From: Oscillospiraceae bacterium
GTDB lineage: Bacteria; Bacillota; Clostridia; Oscillospirales; Oscillospiraceae
NCBI GenBank assembly: GCA_902802565.1
Contig: CADCMP010000013.1
Location: forward strand, 1-43,620
DNA: 43,620 bases
Direction of reading: 5' to 3'
Both the position numbers and the translations under genes were made by a program. The notes beneath the pieces are model-generated. The model worked only from the letters and a program-made list of their open reading frames with translations, searched no databases and was not told where the DNA came from. The stretch's first letter is position 1, and each line of letters opens with the position of its first letter. Shown one piece after another: positions 26,008 to 34,628 of the stretch.

Positions 26008-26032
26008 AAAGAACTTTTTCGGGTTCTTTTTT
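26008..26032 (+). promoter_or_regulatory. Terminator-like hairpin in the recJ leader
   Basis: AAAGAAC (26008-26014) pairs with GTTCTTT (26023-26029) over an 8-base loop and is followed by more T residues. It sits between the promoter and recJ and could weakly attenuate; the stem is short and AT-rich, so chance is possible. Confidence 0.35.
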
Positions 26033-26048
26033 CAGTTTTGGGGACATT

Positions 26049-28055
26049 ATGAACTATCAGAACTGGAAAATTCCATATCGTCAGCCTGCCCTTTCCCCCC
26101 AATGTTCCGAGGCAGGCTATCCTCCTTTATTGGCCCTTTTGCTTTCGCAGAAAGAACTTTCGGAGGATCTTGATCCGGAGACCTATCTTCGTTGTGATAT
26201 CACCCAGCTTCAGGATCCCTATCTGCTCCGCGGAATGGAAGCTGCGGTGGAGCGTATCAAGGAAGCCATCTCTGCGCAGGAGACCGTCGCAGTTTTCGGA
26301 GACTATGACGTTGACGGCATCACTTCAACCTGCCTGATGACGGATTTTCTTACTCAGTGCGGCCTTACCGTATATCCGTATATTCCCGATCGTCTGGATG
26401 AAGGTTACGGCCTGAACAACGACGCTATCTCCAATTTCTGTGACCACGGGGTCTCCCTGATTGTCACGGTGGACTGTGGAATCACTGCATCGGAAGAAGT
26501 TTCCTTTGCCTCCGAGCTCGGCATTGACGTCATTATTACCGATCACCACGAGTGTCAGGAGGGAATCCCGCTGGATGCCGTTGCCGTGGTTAATCCACGT
26601 CAGACGAACTGCCATTATCCCAACAAGGATCTTGCCGGTGTCGGAGTTGCCCTGAAAGTTGCCTGTGCCGTTTCCGGAAAGGAGGAAGAGATGCTCCGCC
26701 GGTACGGTGAATGGGCTGCCATAGGCACCATCGCCGATGTCATGCCGCTGACAGAGGAAAACCGTTTTCTGGTTAAAACCGGTCTGGATAAAATTGCCCA
26801 CAATCCATCTCCCGGAGTAGATGCTCTTCTTATTCAGTCCGGGACGAAAGGCAAGAAGATTACTTCGACCTCCGTGGGTTATACTCTGGCTCCCCGTCTG
26901 AATGCCTCCGGCCGCCTCGGACAGGCTATGGTGGCATATCGACTGCTTACAGAAACGGAGCCCCGGAAGGCACAGCTTCTGGCGGAAGAACTGTGTGAGC
27001 TGAATCGGCAGCGACAGGAGATCGAGACGGAGATCTGGAACGAAGCGCATCATATGATACAGGATTCCATTCCTATGGGTCCCATCGTCCTGTCCAGTGA
27101 TCACTGGCATCCCGGTGTAATCGGAATTGCGGCCTCCCGTTTGGCAGACCAGTACTCCTATCCGGCCGTCATGATCTACCTGAATGGTGATCTGGGAAAA
27201 GGATCCTGCCGCAGCTATGGCTCTTTCAACATTTTTAATGCCCTTTCTGCCTGTTCCTCCTATCTGGAAGGCTATGGGGGACACGCACAGGCCGCCGGCC
27301 TGACGATTCGGAAGGAACAGATTCCGTCTTTCTGTGCCGCGCTTCAGGAATACTATCAGGAAAATGCCACCGAAGAAAGTATGGAGCTGTCCTGTGATCT
27401 TCTTATCCAGGATCCGACGCTCCTGTCCCGCACAAATGTTCAGGCATTGGATTTGCTGGAACCGTTTGGCAACGGAAACCCGTCACCGATCCTCTGCCTG
27501 CAGGGCGCCACGGTCTATGACTGTCGTTCCATCGGAAACGGAAAACATGTCCGCTTCCGGCTGGCTTTCCAAAATGCCTGGTTTGACTGTGTCTTTTTCT
27601 CACATTCCATTACGCAGATGCCGGTCCGCGACGGGGATGTTGTCGACATGGCGTTTCATGCACAGATCAATGACTATAACGGCGTTCAGTCCGTACAGCT
27701 TCTGGTCGTGGACATCCGGCCGCACCAGCCGGAAGAGCTTTGTCGGCAGCTGACAGATACCCCGGAGGATGTCCTGTGGTGTTGCCGTCACTTCTGCCCT
27801 TCCCGCAATGATTTTGTTTCAGTATGGAAATCTTTGACGCCTCAGGGTGCGGAGCTGCCGTCCTCTTTCAACCTGCTGCTCTCCCGGTGCCCCGATGGTG
27901 TCGCGCCGGAGACCTATCTTATCTGTCTACAGGTCTGGCTGGAACTGGGACTGCTCATCCCCGGCCCGGACGGTTCCGTTCTCGGAGCCCGGGTAGAACC
28001 GGAGCAAAGAAAAATCAATCTGCAGGATTCCCGGATTCTGCAGGCTCTTCAATAA
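26049..28055 (+). CDS. recJ: Single-stranded-DNA-specific exonuclease RecJ
   Basis: The 668-residue 5'-3' exonuclease acts in recombination and repair. The DHH core has FGDYDVDGITS, TVDCGIT and IITDHHE, with NPRQ following; the DHHA1 domain has SSDHWHPGVIGIAASRLA and GYGGHAQAAGLTI; then an OB domain from about residue 445. The last 100 residues (after about 565) are a poorly conserved extension of the kind seen in Firmicutes RecJ. There is no obvious RBS (GGGGAC is nearest), yet the ATG fits the usual N-terminus. rel follows after 40 bases, so recJ, rel and the MBL gene form an operon. Confidence 0.94.
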   Translation: MNYQNWKIPYRQPALSPQCSEAGYPPLLALLLSQKELSEDLDPETYLRCDITQLQDPYLLRGMEAAVERIKEAISAQETVAVFGDYDVDGITSTCLMTDFLTQCGLTVYPYIPDRLDEGYGLNNDAISNFCDHGVSLIVTVDCGITASEEVSFASELGIDVIITDHHECQEGIPLDAVAVVNPRQTNCHYPNKDLAGVGVALKVACAVSGKEEEMLRRYGEWAAIGTIADVMPLTEENRFLVKTGLDKIAHNPSPGVDALLIQSGTKGKKITSTSVGYTLAPRLNASGRLGQAMVAYRLLTETEPRKAQLLAEELCELNRQRQEIETEIWNEAHHMIQDSIPMGPIVLSSDHWHPGVIGIAASRLADQYSYPAVMIYLNGDLGKGSCRSYGSFNIFNALSACSSYLEGYGGHAQAAGLTIRKEQIPSFCAALQEYYQENATEESMELSCDLLIQDPTLLSRTNVQALDLLEPFGNGNPSPILCLQGATVYDCRSIGNGKHVRFRLAFQNAWFDCVFFSHSITQMPVRDGDVVDMAFHAQINDYNGVQSVQLLVVDIRPHQPEELCRQLTDTPEDVLWCCRHFCPSRNDFVSVWKSLTPQGAELPSSFNLLLSRCPDGVAPETYLICLQVWLELGLLIPGPDGSVLGARVEPEQRKINLQDSRILQALQ

Positions 28056-28095
28056 GAAAGAAAGGAAAGAGGCTGTTGAAAACGGAAACATCGCA

Positions 28096-30261
28096 ATGGA
28101 TGTCGAACGCATCACATCCGCTTACGAATACGCACGTGCCGCACATGAAGGCCAGCTGCGCAAAGACGGCTCCCCTTATGTGACTCATTGTGTCGCTGCG
28201 GCACAGATTGCTCTGGAAATGGGACTGGACGAAGACTCTATCGTCGCGTCACTGCTTCACGACGTCATCGAGGATACCTCCTCCGGATATGATGAACTCT
28301 CCCGTCTGTTCGGCGCCACAGTTGCCGATCTTGTGGAAGGCGTCACCAAGCTGACCCGTGTCCAGTACACCAGCAAAGAAGACGAACAGATGGAGAACAT
28401 GCGCAAGATGCTCATGGCCATGACAAAGGACATCCGTGTAATCCTCATTAAAATCGCGGATCGGCTCCACAATATGCGCACAATGGAGTATCAGACGGAA
28501 GAAAAACAGAGGACAAAATCCCTGGAAACCATGGAGATCTATGCGCCTCTGGCCCACCGGCTCGGAATGCAGCGAGCCAAATGGGAGCTGGAAGATCTTT
28601 CTTTGAAATATCTGGATCCGGAAGGATATCAGGAAATTACAGATGTGCTGGATACAAAAATGCAGGTTTTGGAAGAGTTCATGCACTCGGTGGATTCCCA
28701 GATCGAAGCCCGTCTGTCTTCCGACCACATCAACGCAACGGTTTACAGCCGTATCAAACACATTTACAGCATCTACCGCAAAATGTATGCCCAGAAGCTG
28801 GACATCAACGGTATTTTCGATCTTTGTGCATTCCGCGTTATCGTGGACACGATTCCCGATTGCTATAACGTTCTGGGTATTATCCATGATATGTTCAAGC
28901 CTGTGCCCGGACGATTTAAAGACTATATCTCCACGCCGAAGCCCAACATGTACCAGTCGGTGCATACGACCGTCATTGGTTCAGAGGGCATTCCTTTTGA
29001 AGTGCAGATCCGAACATGGGAAATGCACCGCATGGCAGAGTACGGCATCGCGGCGCATTGGAAATACAAGATGGGCAACGTTCCCGTAAAGTCCGGGGAC
29101 GAGGAAAACTATGCGTGGATCCGCCGCCTTCTGGAAAGTCAGCAGGAATCGGATGCAACGGATTTCTTCCACAACATGAAGATTGATATGTTTGCCGATG
29201 AAGTCTTCGTATTCTCTCCCAAGGGAGATGTTATCAATCTTCCTGCAGGCGCGACGCCTATCGATTTTGCGTACAGCATCCACTCCGGCGTCGGAAACAC
29301 CATGGTCGGCGCTTCCGTTAACGGGCGTATCGTCACTTTTGATCATGTCCTGCAGAATGGTGATATCGTAGAGATCCGAACCTCCAAAAACGCTCCCGGC
29401 CCCAGCCGCGACTGGCTGACGCTGGCCAAAAGCGGCTCCGCCCGTACCAAGATCAAACAATGGTTCAAAAAAGAGCGCCGTGAGGAAAACATCGAAACCG
29501 GACGGGCGATGTTCGAAGCTGAAGCTCACTCCCGCAATCTTTCCGTAACGGCACTGACCAACGAGGAAATGCTGCCACTTCTTTTGAAGAGAGTGTCATT
29601 CCCTACGCTGGATGACCTGTATGCCGCCATCGGCTACGGTGGGATGACTGCCACCCGCGCGGTAAATCGTATGAACGATGAACTGCAGCGTCACCAGAAG
29701 TCTGCAGAAAAGAAGACCGTTGTAGATAAGGTCAACGAGGCTGCGGAGCGCCGAAACCAGCAGGAGGCGCACCGAAGAGGAAAACCGGTCCATGGGGTGC
29801 TGGTAGAAGGACTGGACAACTGTCTGATCAAATTCTCGCGCTGCTGCACACCGGTTCCGGGCGATGATATCGTCGGGTATATTACCAGAGGACAGGGCGT
29901 CTCCATTCATCGGAGAGACTGTGAAAACTACCTGCGTCATCCTCACTCGATGGAAGAGGACGGCCGCTGGATCCCCGTCAGCTGGGCGGATGAGATTGAC
30001 GACACCTATAACACCAATATTACGGTTGTCTCCACAGAACGGCAGGGGCTTGTTTTAGATGTTGCAACCATCCTCAATGCGCTCAACTCCAAAGTTCGTT
30101 CTTTAAACGCCCGGGATACCGGTGACGGTCTCAGTCTTGTGGCCGTTTCTCTCGAGGTCCACTCTCTGAGTGAATTGCAATCCATTATCAATCGACTGAG
30201 CGGAATCCGCGGGGTTTCGCAGGTCGTACGAAACGGAGCAAGCCAAAAAGACCAACAATAA
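28096..30261 (+). CDS. rel: Bifunctional (p)ppGpp synthetase/hydrolase Rel
   Basis: The 721-residue enzyme makes and degrades the alarmone (p)ppGpp. It has the HD hydrolase domain (about 10-170: YVTHCVAAAQ, SLLHDVIEDT, KIADRLHNMRTM), the synthetase domain (about 215-340: YSRIKHIYSIYRKM, FRVIVDT, YISTPKPNMYQSVHT, FEVQIRTWEMH), the TGS domain (VFVFSPKGDVINLP), the zinc-finger-like RCCTPVPGDDIVGYITRG and a C-terminal ACT domain. Both activities look intact, so it is the dual Rel type. The start lacks a strong RBS and the N-terminus is about 15 residues shorter than in many homologs; no earlier in-frame ATG, GTG or TTG was seen back to the recJ stop. Confidence 0.95.
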   Translation: MDVERITSAYEYARAAHEGQLRKDGSPYVTHCVAAAQIALEMGLDEDSIVASLLHDVIEDTSSGYDELSRLFGATVADLVEGVTKLTRVQYTSKEDEQMENMRKMLMAMTKDIRVILIKIADRLHNMRTMEYQTEEKQRTKSLETMEIYAPLAHRLGMQRAKWELEDLSLKYLDPEGYQEITDVLDTKMQVLEEFMHSVDSQIEARLSSDHINATVYSRIKHIYSIYRKMYAQKLDINGIFDLCAFRVIVDTIPDCYNVLGIIHDMFKPVPGRFKDYISTPKPNMYQSVHTTVIGSEGIPFEVQIRTWEMHRMAEYGIAAHWKYKMGNVPVKSGDEENYAWIRRLLESQQESDATDFFHNMKIDMFADEVFVFSPKGDVINLPAGATPIDFAYSIHSGVGNTMVGASVNGRIVTFDHVLQNGDIVEIRTSKNAPGPSRDWLTLAKSGSARTKIKQWFKKERREENIETGRAMFEAEAHSRNLSVTALTNEEMLPLLLKRVSFPTLDDLYAAIGYGGMTATRAVNRMNDELQRHQKSAEKKTVVDKVNEAAERRNQQEAHRRGKPVHGVLVEGLDNCLIKFSRCCTPVPGDDIVGYITRGQGVSIHRRDCENYLRHPHSMEEDGRWIPVSWADEIDDTYNTNITVVSTERQGLVLDVATILNALNSKVRSLNARDTGDGLSLVAVSLEVHSLSELQSIINRLSGIRGVSQVVRNGASQKDQQ

Positions 30262-30282
30262 TCAAGGAAGGAACATCCCTAT

Positions 30283-30894
30283 ATGCTGATTAAAACACTT
30301 CCGGTCGGACAGCTGGAAACAAACTGCTATGTCGTTACCGATGAAACTTCGATGGACTGTGCCGTTATCGATCCCGGTGACGAGTCCAACGCCATCCTAA
30401 ACTATCTTGAAGAGCATAAGATGACCTGCCGTGCAATCCTGATTACCCACGGTCACTGGGATCACACCGGCGCGGCAAATGCAATCGTCGAGGAGACCGG
30501 CGCAGATCTTTATATCCATCAACTGGATACGACATCCGATCCCATGGAGGCAAGGTATAAATATCTGGCTTCGGACAATACCCGTTTCTATGACGAAGGC
30601 GATGAGATTCACATTGGTTCTCTTGTCTTCCGGGTCATGTTTACTCCGGGACATTCTCCCGGCGGTGTCACTCTGGTCTGCGAGGATGCGGTTTTCTGCG
30701 GCGATACTCTGTTCCGCGGCAGCTGCGGCCGCACCGATCTTCCCGGCGGAGATATCAACGAGGAGCTTCGCTCCATTTTGCGGATCTGCAAACTGCCTGG
30801 AGAATATGATATCTATCCCGGACATATGGATTCCACGACCCTGGAACGGGAAAGAAATTTCAACTATTACTGCCGTCAGGCACTTGGTATGTGA
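30283..30894 (+). CDS. MBL-fold metal hydrolase (YcbL/GloB-like)
   Basis: This 203-residue metallo-beta-lactamase-fold hydrolase has the metal motif THGHWDH (His56, His58, Asp60, His61), the later ligands in TPGHSPGG and FCGDTLFRGSCGRTDLPGGD, and the final ligand in YPGHMD. This pattern fits the small glyoxalase II-like group often found after rel in Firmicutes; the substrate is not known from sequence. It begins 21 bases after rel with AAGGAAGGAA upstream. The 3' end, including the stop codon, lies in the first copy of a 29-bp tandem duplication. Confidence 0.9.
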   Translation: MLIKTLPVGQLETNCYVVTDETSMDCAVIDPGDESNAILNYLEEHKMTCRAILITHGHWDHTGAANAIVEETGADLYIHQLDTTSDPMEARYKYLASDNTRFYDEGDEIHIGSLVFRVMFTPGHSPGGVTLVCEDAVFCGDTLFRGSCGRTDLPGGDINEELRSILRICKLPGEYDIYPGHMDSTTLERERNFNYYCRQALGM

Positions 30895-30930
30895 GAAGAA
30901 ACCGTCAGGCACTTGGTATGTGAGAAGAAA
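30873..30930. repeat. Perfect 29-bp tandem duplication over the stop of the MBL gene
   Basis: The 29-base unit starting CCGTCAGGCACTTGG is present twice head to tail (30873-30901 and 30902-30930) without mismatch. The first copy encodes the last residues RQALGM and the stop; the second is untranslated and lies just before the terminator. Confidence 0.95.
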
Positions 30931-30933
30931 AAG

Positions 30934-30970
30934 AAAAAGGATCTCTGCATCAAATGCAGAGATCCTTTTT
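30934..30970. terminator. Bidirectional terminator between the rel operon and pnp
   Basis: AAAAAGGATCTCTGCAT (30934-30950) and its complement (30954-30970) form a 17-bp stem with a 3-base loop and A/T ends serving both directions. Confidence 0.9.
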
Positions 30971-30982
30971 TATTTTCTGTTA

Positions 30983-33106
30983 TCAGGCTTCACCGCGTTC
31001 TTTCAGAGCGTCCTTACGGCTCAGATCGATGCGTCCGCGGTCATCCACGTTCATGACTTTGACCCAGGTCATGTCGCCGATGTTCAGAACATCTTCAACC
31101 TTCTCAGTGCGCTTGAACTCAAGATCCTTAATCTTGATCAGACCGTCCTTACCGGGGGCAAGTTCGACCCATGCACCGAAATCAGAACGGATATTGGAAA
31201 CCTTTCCATAATACAGCGCTCCGATTTCCGGCTCGAATACGATATCTTCAATGCTCTTTCTTGCGGCACGGCAGGCCTCAATATCCTTGGAGGCAATATA
31301 GATCGTTCCATCGTCTTCGATGTCGATCTTGCATCCGGTATCTGCAGTAAGCTTCTGAATGACTTTTCCGCCGGAGCCGATGACTTCACGGATCTTATCC
31401 GGGTTGATGCTCATCTTGATCATCTTCGGTGCGGATGCTGCCAGCGGTCTCGGTTCGCTGATGGCCGGGAGCATGATATTATCCAGAATCTGATAGCGGG
31501 CCTCTCTGGTCATTTCAAATGCGCTCTTTACGATCTCATGTTTCAGACCGTCGTTCTTAAGGTCCATCTGAATAGCAGTGATTCCGTCTTTGGTACCTGC
31601 AACTTTGAAGTCCATCTCACCGTGGAAGTCCTCCACGCCCTGAATGTCAATGAAAGTCGTGAAATCATCGCCATCCTGGATCAGGCCGCAGCTGATGCCA
31701 GCGACCGGTGCCTTCAGAGGAACGCCTGCATCCAGCAGAGCCATGGTGGTTCCGCAGATGGAGCCCTGAGACGTGGAACCGTTGGAGGATAGAATCTCGG
31801 ATACGACACGGATGGCGTACGGGAAATCTTCCACTTCGGGAATCACGCTGTCAAGAGCCTTCTCGACCAGTGCGCCATGTCCGTATTCGCGGCGGCCGGT
31901 GGAACGGGCTGCTCTGGCTTCGCCGCAGGAATAAGGCGGCATGTTGTAATGATGCATGAAGCGCTTCTCTTCTTCCGGCCAGATGGTATCGATCTTCTGG
32001 CTGTCGGAAAGAGTGGACAGCGTTGCAATGGACAGGACCTGCGTCTGGCCACGGGTAAACATCGCGGACCCGTGTACCAGAGGAACAACATCCACTTCCG
32101 CGTCCAGCGGACGGATCTCATTCATTTTTCTTCCGTCAACGCGGTGACCAGCAAGAAGCCATCTCTTGACGATCTGTTTCTGCATCTTGTACAGGATCTC
32201 ATCCATGTAATCCATCATATCAGGATGCTCTTCTTCGTATTTTTCTTCCACCTTGGTGATCCACTCGTTGACACGGGACTCGCGGACATTCTTGTCATCG
32301 GTATCCATGCAGTATTCCATGCCTTCCATCTCGTTGGCACAGAGAAGATCAAACAGTTCCTGATCAAAGGAGGCATGCTCGTACTCAAACTTGGGCTTTC
32401 CGACTTCTTCCACCATCTTGTCGATGAGGTCCAGAACGGGCTGTACATGCTCATGTGCCTGCACGATGCCTTCGAACATCACATCATCCGGAACCTGGTC
32501 TGCTTCGGACTCGATCATAACGATCTTCTTATGAGTGGCCGCAATGGTTGTGATCATGCGGTTGTTCTCTTTTTCTGCTGCGGTGGGGTTAAACAGATAT
32601 TTCTCTCCATCCCATCCCAGTACGATTCCGGCAATAGGACCGTTAAAGGGAACATCGGAAATGGATACGGCAGCAGAGGCACCGATCATTGCGGTAATCT
32701 CCGGCGAACAGTCGGGATCAACGCTGAGAACTTCACAGGCCAGAACCACGTCGTTTCTCAGATCATAGGGAAACAGGGGACGCATGGGGCGGTCGATCAG
32801 GCGGCTTGCCAGAACTGCGTTCAGGCTGGGTTTGCCCTCGCGGCGCATGAAGGATCCGGGGATGCGGCCGACGGCATACAGTTTCTCATTAAAGTCGACG
32901 GAAAGCGGGAAATAATCGATTCCGTCTTTGGGCCGTGCCGATGCCGTGCATGTTACGAGGATCGTGGTGTTGCCGTATTTGGTCAGCACTGCTGCGTTGC
33001 ACAGTTCGCCCATCTTGCCGACTTCCATGGAAAGAGGACGGCCTTCGTACTCGATTTCAAATTTCTTGTACTTGGGGAATTCTTTTTTTGTGGTAATGAT
33101 TTCCAT
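30983..33106 (-). CDS. pnp: Polyribonucleotide nucleotidyltransferase (PNPase)
   Basis: The 707-residue 3'-5' exoribonuclease has two RNase PH-like domains (first GRPLSMEVGKMGELCNAAVL; second GRKMNEIRPLDAEVDVVPLVHG with RGQTQVL and the active-site GEMDFKVAGT), then a KH domain (IREVIGSGGKVIQKL) and a C-terminal S1 domain (WVELAPGKDGLIKI). The length is normal. ATG 33106 is chosen for AGGAG 6 bases upstream; the frame extends 33 codons further without support. It follows rpsO, the classic order, with two hairpins in the 186-base gap. The C-terminal end is basic and short. Confidence 0.97.
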   Translation of the reverse strand: MEIITTKKEFPKYKKFEIEYEGRPLSMEVGKMGELCNAAVLTKYGNTTILVTCTASARPKDGIDYFPLSVDFNEKLYAVGRIPGSFMRREGKPSLNAVLASRLIDRPMRPLFPYDLRNDVVLACEVLSVDPDCSPEITAMIGASAAVSISDVPFNGPIAGIVLGWDGEKYLFNPTAAEKENNRMITTIAATHKKIVMIESEADQVPDDVMFEGIVQAHEHVQPVLDLIDKMVEEVGKPKFEYEHASFDQELFDLLCANEMEGMEYCMDTDDKNVRESRVNEWITKVEEKYEEEHPDMMDYMDEILYKMQKQIVKRWLLAGHRVDGRKMNEIRPLDAEVDVVPLVHGSAMFTRGQTQVLSIATLSTLSDSQKIDTIWPEEEKRFMHHYNMPPYSCGEARAARSTGRREYGHGALVEKALDSVIPEVEDFPYAIRVVSEILSSNGSTSQGSICGTTMALLDAGVPLKAPVAGISCGLIQDGDDFTTFIDIQGVEDFHGEMDFKVAGTKDGITAIQMDLKNDGLKHEIVKSAFEMTREARYQILDNIMLPAISEPRPLAASAPKMIKMSINPDKIREVIGSGGKVIQKLTADTGCKIDIEDDGTIYIASKDIEACRAARKSIEDIVFEPEIGALYYGKVSNIRSDFGAWVELAPGKDGLIKIKDLEFKRTEKVEDVLNIGDMTWVKVMNVDDRGRIDLSRKDALKERGEA

Positions 33107-33148
33107 TGAAACTCCTTTCTTGATGAGCTTCCTGCACTTAAGTACTTG

Positions 33149-33178
33149 AAAAAAGATCCATCTCTGTGGGTCCTTTTT
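33149..33178 (-). promoter_or_regulatory. Hairpin in the rpsO-pnp intergenic mRNA
   Basis: GATCCA (33155-33160) pairs with TGGGTC (33167-33172), with one G-T pair, and is flanked by A6 and CT5, which also pair. It lies between the rpsO terminator and the pnp start; it may be a second terminator or an RNase-processing hairpin in the pnp leader. Confidence 0.45.
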
Positions 33179-33202
33179 CAAATACCAAAGCGTCAGGCTG
33201 CT

Positions 33203-33239
33203 CAAAAAAATAGGAGGACAGTATTCACTTGTCCTCCTA
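33203..33239 (-). terminator. Terminator after rpsO
   Basis: On the minus strand TAGGAGGACA and TGTCCTCCTA (33211-33220 with 33230-33239) form a 10-bp stem over a 9-base loop, followed by T7 (A-run at 33204-33210). Partial readthrough into pnp is likely. Confidence 0.8.
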
Positions 33240-33292
33240 CAAAACGTTCATACCCTTCAAATCAGCGTTCCGCTGAAACAACATGGACCAGA

Positions 33293-33559
33293 TTACTTTC
33301 TGATGCCAAGCTTTGCAATAATTGCACGATAGCGCTCAATGTCCTTCTTAGCCAGATAGTCGAGCAGTCTGCGGCGTTTACCGACCATCTTATACATGCC
33401 CAGACGGCTGTGGTCGTCGTTGGGATGCTGTTTCAGATGCTCGGTGAGCTGCTTAATGCGCTCGGAGAGGATGGCAATCTGGACTTCCGGAGAACCGGTG
33501 TCGCCTTCATGAGTTTTGTTTGCCTCAATGACAACATTTTTCTGTTCTTTTGTGATCAT
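33293..33559 (-). CDS. rpsO: 30S ribosomal protein S15
   Basis: This complete 88-residue S15 ([20 protein letters not shown], then [35 protein letters not shown], ending IAKLGIRK) binds 16S rRNA in the central domain of the small subunit. ATG 33559 is the usual start; AAGGAAAAT lies just upstream. The frame continues 40 codons further but that is leader RNA. pnp follows downstream, the standard rpsO-pnp order. Confidence 0.97.
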   Translation of the reverse strand: MITKEQKNVVIEANKTHEGDTGSPEVQIAILSERIKQLTEHLKQHPNDDHSRLGMYKMVGKRRRLLDYLAKKDIERYRAIIAKLGIRK

Positions 33560-33662
33560 GATTATTTTCCTTTCTGTTTTATCTACCCTGCTTCTAAGCA
33601 AGAGGCGGAAAGGATTCCCGATACGATCGGCTTTACCCTCAAGCTGAGAATGCGGGCGCGTG
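33560..33662 (-). promoter_or_regulatory. rpsO 5' leader, possible S15 autoregulatory region
   Basis: The predicted transcript has about 100 untranslated bases before rpsO. They contain short complementary segments (CTTGCTT with AAGCAGG near 33591-33603, and CCGAT with ATCGG near 33619-33630). S15 often represses its own translation through structured leaders, but these differ between phyla and I cannot match this one to a known class. The rest of the 346-base gap to yfbR holds the two divergent promoters and, near 33757-33770, a small CCCC/GGGG hairpin; no gene is seen. Confidence 0.35.
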
Positions 33663-33669
33663 CTGTTGT

Positions 33670-33698
33670 ATGTTATCACTCTTCCCCTGTTTTGTAAA
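33670..33698 (-). promoter_or_regulatory. Promoter of rpsO
   Basis: On the minus strand TTTACA (33693-33698), a 17-base spacer and TAACAT (33670-33675) place the start near 33663. Confidence 0.65.
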
Positions 33699-33836
33699 GA
33701 AAATCTTTATCTTTTCCCGTGTTTTTCGGTATTTCTAATCTTTCTTGGCTTTAGGCTGCCCCTATTGGGGTGGCAATGCGCTGTCCTTCGGTCTTTTCAG
33801 CCTGTTCGTTTCTTTGTACAGATTGATTCTCCCCCG

Positions 33837-33865
33837 TTGAGGTTCCCTGGACGGGATGGTATAAT
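33837..33865 (+). promoter_or_regulatory. Promoter of the YfbR-like gene
   Basis: TTGAGG (33837-33842), a 17-base spacer and a perfect TATAAT (33860-33865) place the start near 33872, about 35 bases before the ATG. Confidence 0.7.
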
Positions 33866-33906
33866 GAGCCTGCTACACCGTCGAAATCACCACTTTGGAG
33901 GATGTT

Positions 33907-34503
33907 ATGGACAACAACTTTTTCGCCCTGATTTCCAGGATGCGTTATATTTCCAGATGGGGTCTCATGAGGAACTCTCTTCCGGAAAATATTCAGGAGC
34001 ACAGTCACATGGTCGCTGTGATCGCGCATGCGCTGGGTGTGATCCGTCGGGATGTATACGGAATTCCCTGCAACCCCGATCAATGTGCTTCTGTCGCGCT
34101 GTATCACGATGCTTCCGAGATCCTCACCGGCGATCTTCCCACGCCAATTAAGTACAACAATCAGGAAATCATGGCTGCATACCACGAAATCGAAGATCTT
34201 GCTTCGGAAAAGCTTCTCCGTATGCTCCCTCCGGAACTGCAGTCTTCTTTCGAACCCATTATGATCGGCGACGCCGCCAAGGAGCTGCATCCCATCGTAA
34301 AAGCAGCAGACAAGCTGTCGGCATATATTAAATGTATCGAAGAGCGCAAGGCCGGCAACAATGAATTCCTGTCGGCGGAAAAACAGACGCGGGATTCTCT
34401 GCTCCGTTCGGATCTTCCGGAAGTGAAATACTTTATGGAGAATTTCATCCCTGCTTTCGAAAAGACTCTGGACGAACTTGGAACGATGAAACAGGGTATA
34501 TGA
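33907..34503 (+). CDS. yfbR: HD-domain 5'-deoxynucleotidase, YfbR family
   Basis: This 198-residue HD-superfamily metal phosphohydrolase should dephosphorylate deoxyribonucleoside 5'-monophosphates. The family features are FALISRMRYISRWGLMRN at the N-terminus, QEHSHMVAVIAHAL (first His), the HD pair in ALYHDASEILTGDLPTPIKY, and the conserved Asp in KAADKLSAYIKC. ATG 33907 follows GGAGG (33897-33901) by 5 bases; a TTG 12 bases earlier overlaps that site. It is a single-gene unit between its promoter and the terminator at 34516. Confidence 0.92.
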   Translation: MDNNFFALISRMRYISRWGLMRNSLPENIQEHSHMVAVIAHALGVIRRDVYGIPCNPDQCASVALYHDASEILTGDLPTPIKYNNQEIMAAYHEIEDLASEKLLRMLPPELQSSFEPIMIGDAAKELHPIVKAADKLSAYIKCIEERKAGNNEFLSAEKQTRDSLLRSDLPEVKYFMENFIPAFEKTLDELGTMKQGI

Positions 34504-34515
34504 ATCATACTATCT

Positions 34516-34546
34516 GGCTTCTGCTGTTCTGGCAGGAGCCCTTTTT
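34516..34546 (+). terminator. Terminator after yfbR
   Basis: GGCTTCTGC (34516-34524) pairs with GCAGGAGCC (34532-34540), one T-G pair, followed by CTTTTTATC. It lies 12 bases after the stop. Confidence 0.7.
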
Positions 34547-34553
34547 ATCAAAA

Positions 34554-34593
34554 AAGAGATGTTTCCCCCTCCGGAGAAACATCTCTTCATTTT
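34554..34593. terminator. Terminator of the SLH lipase gene, bidirectional
   Basis: AAGAGATGTTTC (34554-34565) and GAAACATCTCTT (34576-34587) form a 12-bp stem. The A-run before it gives a minus-strand T-run; CATTTTTT follows on the plus strand. It lies between convergent yfbR and the lipase gene. Confidence 0.82.
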
Positions 34594-34628
34594 TTGTTTT
34601 GCAGTCTTCACTGCATGAAGGTTCTGAC

